DNA of 55,142 bases. Source: Planctomycetota bacterium. GTDB lineage: Bacteria > Planctomycetota > Planctomycetia > Planctomycetales > Planctomycetaceae. Below are positions 18,601-26,500 of the stretch, piece after piece. A program made the position numbers and the translations under genes. Numbering within the stretch: the stretch's first letter is position 1; each line of letters opens with the position of its first letter. The stretch is taken from NCBI GenBank assembly GCA_003670925.1, contig QWQG01000017.1, forward strand, positions 1-55,142, given 5' to 3'. The notes under the pieces were generated by a model, which ran no database searches, was not told where the DNA came from, and was given only the letters and a program-made list of their open reading frames with translations.

Positions 18601-19061
18601 AAGATCCGTATCCAAGTGATGTGCAGGACTCACCAACTTCGCGACGACGATCGGTATATATGTTCCACAAGCGCGTCGTGCAGTATCCGCTCATGATGGC
18701 GTTTGACGCGCCTGATGCACAGGTCGGCTGTGGTCGCCGCACCAACACGACCGTTGCGCCGCAGGCGTTGGCGCTTTTGAATGATCCGTTTGTGCGGATG
18801 CGTGCAAGTGAACTCGCCAATCGTCTCGTCGCGGAAGCTGGGAAAGATGCGGATGCCCAGGTTCGACTCGCGTTTCAACTTGGTCTTGCGCGGGAACCCA
18901 TGGCAGCAGACATGACCGATGCCAGCTCATTTCTAGTTGAACAAACCGTAGCTCGACAGCAGCAGGCAGGGCGGATTTCGGAAGAGACTGCGCAAACCTT
19001 GGCATTGACGGATTTTTGTCAGATGCTATTTTCGTTCAATGAATTCATGTACATCGATTAG
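15666..19061 (+). CDS. LamG-PSCyt1-DUF1549-DUF1553 cytochrome-like exported protein
   Basis: 1131 residues. ATG 15666 is followed by a signal segment (STHTIVAFLVVIMLPLVTWA). A LamG domain comes first here (GLIGLYNFSEGSG to VAIYDRAL, about 38-260), unlike the paralogue at 2033, where it is internal. PSCyt1 with KCVKCHGPEKQKGGLRLD lies near 288, DUF1549 with RTLIRRVYFDVIGLPP from about 430 and CARCHDHKYDP near 613, and DUF1553 with VMVNRVWQHHFGNGIV to the end. Residues near 458-486 are encoded by a purine/pyrimidine-rich repeat inserted in frame, lengthening the loop between GLPP and LLGSPHYGERW. The gene is followed after 103 bases by a DUF1501 gene in the same direction, forming the standard pair. 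Confidence 0.9.
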   Translation: MTFDSRNLSTHTIVAFLVVIMLPLVTWAQPPSSRVGEGLIGLYNFSEGSGRLIHDRSGSPDPVDLLIEIPDSVRWSTTGLTMVSSTAIVSQKSARRFAEAIRKSNALTIEAWITPATVDQSGPARIVSLSSNPGSRNFTLGQDKDRYDVRLRTTSTDENGNPSTPSPAKSGEPVLTHVVFTRDSSGLAVIFLDSQQVASRNVEGDFGNWEMGHRLSLGNEVTRDRPWLGQLHFVAIYDRALTPSDVDQNFAAGQTPVLPASSVVVTDMKAATNESAYHTRIQPLLVAKCVKCHGPEKQKGGLRLDDKSAAFKGGESEMPAIVPGHSSASRLVQLVTSADDNERMPPEGEGEPLTEEQIDLLRHWIEAGANWPDADSTSAKSGRMEMVVTDEDRNHWSFRPLQHISPPEVTDKAWVRTPVDQFIRHAQEVKGLTPAATADARTLIRRVYFDVIGLPPILKDEGGMLKEELLGIELDPSALLLQPSAFAALVDELLGSPHYGERWARHWLDVARYADSNGQEGDADRPNAYQFRDFVIRTLNEDLPYNTFVRWQLAGDEIAPDNPLAIAATGFIVAGNSTVLNVPMEEEKLRNRANELDDMVSTTAQAFLGLTLACARCHDHKYDPLPTRDYYRMMCAFNGGDRMDVPLAGPAAVKASQEAMDAWQKEFNEAERERNDWLKEARKPIARQVLAERVSKLSISDDEKKLLLDKPDDPDAKKLSDGFKKELRIEASEYVAALSSDEQSRWKDLDAAVEAIVDRKPASLAQGFAFSDDAAEPRETWLFERGDFMARNERLSLGFLTVMMRDRTADDYWNAARKTKLRDDSTQQRHAIADWITDTDHGAGVLLARVMVNRVWQHHFGNGIVHTVSDFGTRGDAPTHPELLEWLTGALIRSGWSLKHLHRLILNSAAYRQGTAPNEPNHAIDPSNHLLWRRRPQRLESELFRDAMLTVAGSLNLEMFGPSFKPPIPSEAMQARNVKDPYPSDVQDSPTSRRRSVYMFHKRVVQYPLMMAFDAPDAQVGCGRRTNTTVAPQALALLNDPFVRMRASELANRLVAEAGKDADAQVRLAFQLGLAREPMAADMTDASSFLVEQTVARQQQAGRISEETAQTLALTDFCQMLFSFNEFMYID
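17038..17123. repeat. In-frame purine/pyrimidine dispersed repeat inside the DUF1549 domain
   Basis: A purine-rich arm (AAGGATGAAGGAGGAATGC at 17040) is followed by a pyrimidine-rich arm (CCTTCTGCCCTCCTCCTTC at 17091, then AGCCTTCTGCC), an imperfect inverted repeat of a type dispersed in planctomycete genomes. It stays in frame, adding roughly 13 residues net relative to the paralogue at 2033. Confidence 0.55.
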
Positions 19062-19070
19062 GACTTCTAA

Positions 19071-19140
19071 CAAAGGGTCAGCGACGGATAGTCAAATGGC
19101 TCAGAGGGTGCTCCGCACTCTTCGTTCCTGACCTTTTTTT
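19071..19140. repeat. REP-like palindromic element, copy 2 (opposite orientation)
   Basis: Read as reverse complement, this aligns along its whole length with 7215-7284; by eye about three quarters of positions match, including CAGGAACGAA, AGTGC, GAGCACCC and GCCATTTG. It lies between the PSCyt gene and its DUF1501 partner, in the space where a partial terminator could act. Confidence 0.65.
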
Positions 19141-19164
19141 AGAGTGATTGAAGGGCCGTCGGCC

Positions 19165-20589
19165 ATGCACCTACTTCGGCAACACTGCGGACGTTTTCAG
19201 TCCAATACAAATCGCCGTGACTTTCTGACAAGAGCGGGCGGAGGTCTCGGGATGCTCGCGTTGGGAGACCTGCTGGGGAAGAACAATCTTCTCGCAAATG
19301 ATGAGTCACTAGGATCAGGCAACCCGCTGGCTCCCCATGACGGACATTTCCCGGCGAAGGCGAAATCCGTGATCTGGCTGTTCATGGAAGGCGCGCCAAG
19401 TGCCATCGATATGTTCGATCCAAAACCGGAACTCACGAAACGCGACGGCCAGAAGATTGAGATCGATGTCTTCAATGGCAACCCAGGGCCGTTGATGAAG
19501 TCACCGTTTTCGTTTAAGCAGTACGGAGAGTCGGGAGCATGGATGTGTGAGCATTATCAGCATGTCGCAAAGCATGTGGACGATTTCGCGTTCGTAAAAT
19601 CTTTTTACAGTGAATCCAATGACCATGTCCCTGCGCTGTACCAGATCAACACGGGGATTCCGCGGCCAGGATTCCCCAGCGCTGGTGCCTGGGTCACTTA
19701 CGGACTGGGATCAGAAAACGACAGCCTGCCGGGCTTTGTTGTGCTGGGGAATAATCAGGGCGTCAAGGGTGGCAATCTGAACTGGAGCTCCGGATTTCTG
19801 CCCACGACATTTCAGGGGACACTGTTTCGGCCAGAAGGCACGCCGGTGATTAATCTCAATCGACCGGCCGATGTGACACGCGCAGATCAACGCAGGCAAC
19901 TCGACCTGCTGGCAAAGATGAACGCGAGGCACATGGAAGAACGTCCAGGCGAAGCGGAATTGCTGGGGCGAATTGCGAGCTTCGAACTGGCATATCGCAT
20001 GCAGATGGAGGCGACGGAATTGGTGAACTTCAGTTCCGAAACTGCCGCGACGCGCGAGATGTACGGGGTTGATCAGAATGAAACACGTTCGTTTGGTTCT
20101 AAATGCCTGATGGCGCGCCGCCTTGTGGAACGTGGGGTGCGTTTCGTACAGGTTTACAGCGACGGCGAATGGGATGCCCACAACGATCTGGATGGCAATC
20201 ACAAGGGACATTGTCGTGCCACCGACAAACCGATTGATGCCTTGTTGACTGATCTCAAGCAGAGCGGTTTGATCGACAGCACGCTGGTGATCTGGGGCGG
20301 AGAGTTTGGCCGGATGCCGGTTTCGCAGGGCAACGGCGGACGTGATCATAATCCTCACGGGTTTGGGATGTTCATGACGGGTGCGGGAATTCGCAAGGGA
20401 ACCAGCTACGGTGAACTCGATGAAATCGGCTTCCGCGCCGTCACAGATCGCGTCTCCGTGCATGACCTGCACGCGACGATGCTGCATCTGCTTGGCGTTG
20501 ACCACAAGCAACTGACATACTTCCACAACGGTCGCCGGTACCGATTGACCGATGTCGCCGGAGACGTGCTTCACCACATATTGGTTTGA
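19165..20589 (+). CDS. DUF1501 Tat-exported protein
   Basis: 474 residues from ATG 19165; an in-frame GTG at 19144 is an alternative start. Tat leader: NRRDFLTRAGGGLGMLALGD near residue 17. DUF1501 signatures: SVIWLFMEGAPSAIDMFDPKP, SNDHVPALYQINTG, WGGEFGRMPVSQ with GRDHNPHGF, and SVHDLHATMLHLLGVDH at the end. Closest in arrangement to the DUF1501 at 528, as both follow a PSCyt/DUF1553 gene. The pair probably acts together outside the cytoplasmic membrane after Sec (PSCyt) and Tat (DUF1501) export. The REP-like palindrome separates the two genes. Confidence 0.9.
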   Translation: MHLLRQHCGRFQSNTNRRDFLTRAGGGLGMLALGDLLGKNNLLANDESLGSGNPLAPHDGHFPAKAKSVIWLFMEGAPSAIDMFDPKPELTKRDGQKIEIDVFNGNPGPLMKSPFSFKQYGESGAWMCEHYQHVAKHVDDFAFVKSFYSESNDHVPALYQINTGIPRPGFPSAGAWVTYGLGSENDSLPGFVVLGNNQGVKGGNLNWSSGFLPTTFQGTLFRPEGTPVINLNRPADVTRADQRRQLDLLAKMNARHMEERPGEAELLGRIASFELAYRMQMEATELVNFSSETAATREMYGVDQNETRSFGSKCLMARRLVERGVRFVQVYSDGEWDAHNDLDGNHKGHCRATDKPIDALLTDLKQSGLIDSTLVIWGGEFGRMPVSQGNGGRDHNPHGFGMFMTGAGIRKGTSYGELDEIGFRAVTDRVSVHDLHATMLHLLGVDHKQLTYFHNGRRYRLTDVAGDVLHHILV

Positions 20590-20959
20590 CAGATTCACGC
20601 CATCCGCTGATGTGCTGAATTTGCATGATGCGGCTAATCGATCCTGCATCCGGCCGCTTCGCTTGATTTCGATGGCCATCCTGTTCGTCGTGGACGCCTG
20701 CTGCTGCCGGAGCAGAGGTGCATGCTCGTGGAGACGATCCTGCCGATTGTAATCAGAATATGCATTTTAACGTGTGACGCACACGTGTTGAAATATTCGG
20801 ATCCTCCCTCATGCATGCGGCATATTCGTTTCAGAACAATAAAACGTCCGCGAACGAGTTCCAGCGAAGTGGATTATCGCTTTCTGGGCGACGAGCATGA
20901 CCTACGTTTTCTTGAGCAGAATCGGTCTCAGGTACATTTTTTGCGTTGTAAAGACAAAA
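20590..20959. other. Intergenic region before the kinase-tubulin operon
   Basis: About 370 bases, AT-richer than the neighbouring genes, containing a palindrome at 20770-20786. The frame of the FHA-EAL gene is open back to an ATG at 20897, so the last 63 bases might be coding. It must carry the promoter of the three-gene operon. Confidence 0.5.
20770..20786. promoter_or_regulatory. Operator-like palindrome ACGTGTG-ACG-CACACGT
   Basis: Perfect 7-bp arms around ACG, about 190 bases before the FHA-EAL start and just after an AT-rich stretch (AATCAGAATATGCATTTTAA). The shape fits a dimeric repressor or activator site; the regulator is unknown. Confidence 0.35.
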
Positions 20960-22144
20960 ATGAACACAGACATTGGTCAGCTAAAAAACTCAAATAACAC
21001 CGTGATTCTCGATGATATGCTGCTGCACGTCGGCTCCAGCATTATTAACGAGACATGCTCTACAAAAGCCCAACCGCGAGGCCAGTGGACGTTATCACGA
21101 ACTTGTGGAGTAAATGAAACCCAGCAAAGTGTGCATGTGGTGGGGCCGTTATTTACGATTGGGCGATACAAGTATGGTACTTTGCATATTGCAGATCCGA
21201 CGGTTTCCGGACGTCATGCAGAAATCTTGATGATCGATCGTGACATCTTCATCCGCGACCTTAACAGCACTAATGGTACGCTGCTGAACGGTCGCAAGCT
21301 GCATAACTTGACGGGACTTCGTTCTGGTGACATCCTGCATTTCGGCAGTGTGATGTTTGTGTTGCACTCGTCCACGGACGAAAACACGACTTCCACCATC
21401 GCGGCTGATTCGGACAACGAAGTGATCGCTCAAACGCAATTTGAAAGACTCCTGCGACCGCCTGCGTTACGACCCTATTACCAGCCGATCATTCGTTTGA
21501 GCGACAATGTTCGCGTAGGCTATGAAGTTCTGTCACGCAGCTATCTGCTGGGATTGGAAACACCCGATAAGATGTTCCGCATTGCCGCCATCCGTAAAGT
21601 GGAAGCCCAATTGAGCCAGGCTTGCCGCACCGAAGGTCTCCGCATCGGCGCAAGCCTCGGAAACATGCCTTTTTATCTCAACACACACCCGGCTGAACTC
21701 AAGGGCACAGAACTCTTTAAATCTCTGGAACAACTTCGGGCAGATTTCCCGGATGCGGAAATCGTGCTGGAAGTTCACGAGGGAGGGATGGTCTCCAGCG
21801 CGATGCTGCAAGATATTCGCATGGTGACTCAGGGCTTGAACATGAGACTGGCCTACGACGACTTCGGAGCAGGACAGGCTCGCCTGCAAGAACTGTTTGC
21901 AGTTCCGCCGGACATCTTGAAATTCGACGTGAAGTTCGCCCAAGGGTTGGCATTCAGTCCGCCCCAGCATCGTGCCGCAATAGCATCTTTGATTCGGATC
22001 GTGCGGAATTTGAACGTGATACCGCTCGCTGAGGGTGTTGAGACAATGGAGGAGGCTGTCGCCTGCCAAGATTTGGGCTTCGAACTTGCCCAAGGTTACT
22101 TGTTCGGTCATGCCGAGCCGGTTCGACACTGGACTACTACCTAA
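20960..22144 (+). CDS. FHA-EAL protein (phosphothreonine-binding c-di-GMP phosphodiesterase)
   Basis: 394 residues from ATG 20960 (an in-frame ATG at 20897 is possible). An FHA domain at about 60-137 shows FTIGR, then SGRHAEI and DLNSTNGTLLNG, the phosphothreonine-binding residues. An EAL domain at about 165-394 begins YYQPIIRL and keeps the catalytic set: EVL (E189), N241 in LNTH, E271/E274 in EVHE, DDFGAG (D300, D301), K321 in LKFD, and E358 in AEGVET. It should therefore hydrolyse c-di-GMP rather than merely bind it. Cytoplasmic, no membrane segments. It is first in an operon with an AAA+ ATPase (12 bases on) and a Ser/Thr kinase fused to a tubulin-like domain, which is the obvious source of the phosphothreonine ligand. 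Confidence 0.9.
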   Translation: MNTDIGQLKNSNNTVILDDMLLHVGSSIINETCSTKAQPRGQWTLSRTCGVNETQQSVHVVGPLFTIGRYKYGTLHIADPTVSGRHAEILMIDRDIFIRDLNSTNGTLLNGRKLHNLTGLRSGDILHFGSVMFVLHSSTDENTTSTIAADSDNEVIAQTQFERLLRPPALRPYYQPIIRLSDNVRVGYEVLSRSYLLGLETPDKMFRIAAIRKVEAQLSQACRTEGLRIGASLGNMPFYLNTHPAELKGTELFKSLEQLRADFPDAEIVLEVHEGGMVSSAMLQDIRMVTQGLNMRLAYDDFGAGQARLQELFAVPPDILKFDVKFAQGLAFSPPQHRAAIASLIRIVRNLNVIPLAEGVETMEEAVACQDLGFELAQGYLFGHAEPVRHWTTT

Positions 22145-22156
22145 GAACCCAAACCC

Positions 22157-23497
22157 ATGCTCAAAGGACGTTCCCCACAGGGAAACAATCCCGATTCCGC
22201 CCTGCTTGCAGCATTATTGGCCGGCGAGAATTTTTGGCCATCTGATCCTGCTTCGTTGCATGAGCTGGGTCTGAATGAACCTTTTATTGAAGGTCTCATC
22301 TGTCGTTTGCTGCGATCAGCGGGAAATCAGACTGGGCGTAAGATAGCGAGTGCCGTCTGCATTCCCTTCCGCATGATCGAAGGCTTAATGGAGCGTCTGA
22401 AATCTAAACGTATGGTGCTGCATTGTGGAAGTGCCAGCCTGAATGACTATATCTTTGGGCTGACCGACGAAGGTCGTCGCCGTGCGGAAACATCTCACTC
22501 CGAATGCGCCTACACAGGACCAGCACCGATCCCGTTGAACGATTATGTCATTTCCGTCGAGGCGCAGGCAATCTGTGATCAGCCGATCCGCCGCGAGGAA
22601 CTGGACGATGCATTTTTCAACGTATCGATGTCCGAAGAACTCTTCGACATGATTGGCCCGGCAGTCAACTCTGCCAGCGGGCTTTTTCTGTATGGCGCGC
22701 CGGGGAATGGGAAATCGACTATCGCCCGCTGCCTGACTCAGTGTTTCGGGCAGGAGATTTGGATTCCGTATGCGATCATCGAAGGACAAGAAATCATCAT
22801 TCTGTTTGATCCTGCGTATCACGAGATTATCGAGCAACCGCATGAAGGACTGCCGTTTGATCGCCGCTGGGTTCGCGTTCGCAGACCCACGGTCATCGTC
22901 GGTGGCGAACTGACACTGGACAGTCTGGAAATCCGACATGATCCCGCGAGCAACATCAGTGAAGCGCCTTTGCAGATGAAAAGCAACTGTGGATGCCTGC
23001 TGATCGATGATTTTGGTCGCCAGCGTGTGTCACCCGAGCAACTGCTCAACCGCTGGATCGTGCCGCTGGAAAACAAGTACGACTATCTCACGCTGCCCAA
23101 CGGTAAGAAGATTCAAGTTCCATTCCAGCAGCTGATTATTTTCTCCACAAATCTGGACCCTGCCGATCTGGTGGATGAAGCATTTTTGAGACGTATTCCG
23201 TACAGGATTGAAGTCACTGATCCGCAGGAAGTAGAAATGCATCGGTTGTTTCAGATCGCATCTGATAACCTCGGCTGCGCATACAATCTGGAATCGATTG
23301 AGCACCTGCTGGAAAACTACTACCGCGAGCAAGACCGCCCAATGCGGCGGTGTCATCCGCGAGATTTGCTGTTGCAGCTCCGGAATTTCTGTATGTACCG
23401 TGGTATTCCATTCGAAATGCACCCTGATCATTTCGACCATATCGCCCAATCGTTTTTTGCGCGAGTGCGCACTCGTCCCTTGAATGCGTCACTTTGA
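22157..23497 (+). CDS. AAA+ ATPase with N-terminal winged-helix-like region
   Basis: 446 residues. Residues 1-140 look like a helical/winged-helix adaptor (FRMIEGLMERLKSKRMV, FGLTDEGRRRA). The AAA+ core has Walker A GAPGNGKS at 180-187, Walker B LLIDDFG at 281-287, a sensor-1-type strand IIFSTNLDP and an arginine-rich box FLRRIPYRI. A C-terminal lid with RRCHPRDLLLQLRNF follows. Stand-alone ATPases of this type occur near secretion and signalling loci in planctomycetes; the substrate is unknown. It sits 12 bases after the FHA-EAL gene and 34 bases before the kinase-tubulin gene, so it probably remodels or loads something in that system. Confidence 0.82.
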   Translation: MLKGRSPQGNNPDSALLAALLAGENFWPSDPASLHELGLNEPFIEGLICRLLRSAGNQTGRKIASAVCIPFRMIEGLMERLKSKRMVLHCGSASLNDYIFGLTDEGRRRAETSHSECAYTGPAPIPLNDYVISVEAQAICDQPIRREELDDAFFNVSMSEELFDMIGPAVNSASGLFLYGAPGNGKSTIARCLTQCFGQEIWIPYAIIEGQEIIILFDPAYHEIIEQPHEGLPFDRRWVRVRRPTVIVGGELTLDSLEIRHDPASNISEAPLQMKSNCGCLLIDDFGRQRVSPEQLLNRWIVPLENKYDYLTLPNGKKIQVPFQQLIIFSTNLDPADLVDEAFLRRIPYRIEVTDPQEVEMHRLFQIASDNLGCAYNLESIEHLLENYYREQDRPMRRCHPRDLLLQLRNFCMYRGIPFEMHPDHFDHIAQSFFARVRTRPLNASL

Positions 23498-23531
23498 GAA
23501 GTCTTGACAACACGTCTGTAAAAGAAGTCTT

Positions 23532-26500
23532 ATGAGCGACACCGACGTCAGTTCGACACAGTTGTGCAGCGATGTGGTACCCAATATGATGCTCCGTGGC
23601 GTCACCGAAATTGCCGGTTACCGAATGCTGGAATGCATCGGGGTGGGTGGATTTGGAGAAGTCTGGCGCGCAGTGGGGCCGGGCGGTTTTCCGAAAGCCG
23701 TCAAGATTCTGTTCGGACTTATGGATGGTCCTCAGGCTGATACCGAACTCGAGTCGCTGAGTCGTATTCGTGAACTACGGCATCCATTTCTGCTCAGTAT
23801 CGAACGGGTGGAAGTCATCGATGGGCGCGTCATCATCGTGACCGAACTTGCGGATCGCAGTCTGGACCAACGATTCCGTGAACTGGTCGCTTCCGGACAA
23901 CGCGGAGTCTCGCGCGACGAACTGTTGTGTTACCTCCGTGACGCAGCTGATGCTCTGGACTTCATGTTCGAAGAACACGGCCTGCAGCACCTCGATATTA
24001 AGCCCGAAAACCTGCTGCTGCAGGGCGTTCATGCGAAAGTAGGTGACTTTGGTCTGACGAAAACTGTTGGCGCGGCGCGACATTCACAGGTCAAAGGTTT
24101 CACGCCGATGTATTCACCGCCAGAACTGTTCGACGGCTGCCCGGATCGTGGCAGCGATCAATACAGTCTAGCTATTGTGTATCAAACGATGCTCACTGGA
24201 ATTCCTCCGTTCAATGGACGGACACCTTCACAACTGATGGCTCAGCATCTCAAAAGTTCGCCGGATCTGAGCAGTCTGCCCCCGTCGGACCGAGCGGTTG
24301 TAGCGCGGGCTCTCTCGAAGAATCCACGCACACGGTTTACAAGCTGTCGGCAGTTTATTGAAGAATTAACGAAACGCCGCCCGCAGCCGTCGCTCAGTCG
24401 TGGTGAATCTAGAGGCTCGGGCTTCGCAAATCATGAATCGCCAATAATCTTTGGCAGCACGGAAAATATCGCAACCAATCATAGGATCCTGCACGGCATG
24501 GCGAGGCCTTTGGCCCCTGTCAAAAGCCTACCGGAAGACACGCAGTTTCGCCCAACTTTGTTTGTCGGATTCGGAGGACTTGGTTGCCAGACGATTACAT
24601 TGCTAAATCAGAAAATCCAAAAGCGTTTCCCACATGCCACTCTGCCGGCAATCCAGTTTTTGTGCATCGATACAGACCCTAGCGCGATGTCAGATCTTAA
24701 GCGACTCAGTGCCATAAATCACCGGGCCGTAACCACCGTCTGCGTCCCATTGCGGACGACTCAGGACTATCGCAAAACGTCATCTGACCATCTGGGATGG
24801 CTTAGCCGACGCTGGCTGTTCAATCTTCCCCGCAGTGGGCTTGTTGAATCCATGCGGCCTTTGGGACGTCTGGCTTTTGTGGACCATGTGGCGAGCATCC
24901 GCATCGCACTGAAGGACAGGCTAAAAGTTCTCGTGGATTCCGCTTCGGCCGACACCTCGACGTCTGAAACCGGATTGCAGTTCGAGACACTCGGCATCGA
25001 CGTATGTCTTGTTGGTTCAACTTCCGGAGGGACAGCAAGTGGTTCCCTAATAGATCTGGCGTGGCTGGTTCGTGAACTTCTGAGCAATGGTCGGATGCCG
25101 CCCGCGCGGGTGACGTCCATGCTGCTGCACGGCACGAGCGGCGATCGCCAAGTCATCGACCTGCAGGATGCCAACACGGTCTGTTTCTTGCAGGAGCTTC
25201 AGCATTTCTCGGTACTTGGCGTGCAACGCCCCGGGCTGACCTCGCGATTTTCTGGTTCTGAAATGGCAAAACCGTTCGACGAAACGACGTTTGTGCATTT
25301 CGGTGACGACCTTTCGGATCTCGCCTTTTTCGAAGGCGTGAATCGCACGGCTGAATACCTCGAATTACGCACACTCACGTCGGCTCGTCGAGAAATGAAT
25401 GCATGGCGTAACCCGGAGCGAACACAGATCTTCGCAAGCCATGAAGCCTCGTTGCGTTCATTCGGGCTCTCATCGATAAATGCGGAAGCGTGGGAAATCG
25501 CTCATCGCGAAGCTGGCCAACTGGCTGCCGCTGCCATCACGCATTGGACGCAGCCAGCGGCCGGTGAACCTAATTCGCCCGAATGGATGGCGCTGCTTGA
25601 TCAACTGGGCATCAGCAGTGAAGCTGGACAGCAGGTCATTCCACGCCTGCTTGATGTCGGCCGCACGCGGCGGATGGATGAATATGCGAACAGTATCTGG
25701 CAGCGATTGTCGCGAGATTCTGACGTGTCAGTCAGGGAGCAGGTTTCCGCAATCATCCGGCAGGACGCACTTCCAGCGAATGCGCATAATTCTATTACCG
25801 CAGTTAGCGAAGAAATTCGTACGGAACTGGCCGTGCGGCGACCGTTGGATTTACAGTTCGTAGAATCCTTCCTCCTGCAATTGCTCGATACCCGCATGCG
25901 ACCGGGCTTGACGATTCAGGCTTTCACGTCTCTGAGACAGTGCACCGATCAGGCATTAGTCGCATGTCGGTGTCAGCAAAGCCATCTGCAGTTTGCATTC
26001 AATGAATTGTGTGCCTCGTATTCAGTCAGAAAGCCCGAACAGACGACGGATGCTGGGCACGCTGCTCTCCGCAGTGTCTGCCGGCAGTATTGTATGCTAT
26101 TCACTTGCCAGACGATCTGCCAAACATTGCTCGAACACTTACAGTCCCTTCAGGCCGCATTGCCAAATATTTTGGCAGAACGGTACATGATTCTCGGCAA
26201 CCGGCTACAAGCACTTGCGTTGCAGGTGAACGATGGAGCTCCTTGTTCTGTGATCATCCCCGAACAAATGATCTCGGCTTTTGAAGCCTATCTGCAGACG
26301 TCCGGTCGATTTAAAGTCAGTTCGTTGAGTCAAGAGATCCTACTGGCCGATGCCGCAACGCTGCTCGCAGAAGCCGCGGACTTCCTCCTGCTGAGTATGT
26401 GCCGCAGCCCGGAGTTCGCAGATAACGAACATCTGCCGCAACACCATGCCATATTTCCAGAGAATGCCAAACCGAAACTTCAGAATGTCGGCGGCGGGCA

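Noticed and set aside
19711-20679. Minus-strand frame of 322 codons opposite a DUF1501 gene
   Set aside because: Antisense shadow of the gene at 19165 with low-quality composition.
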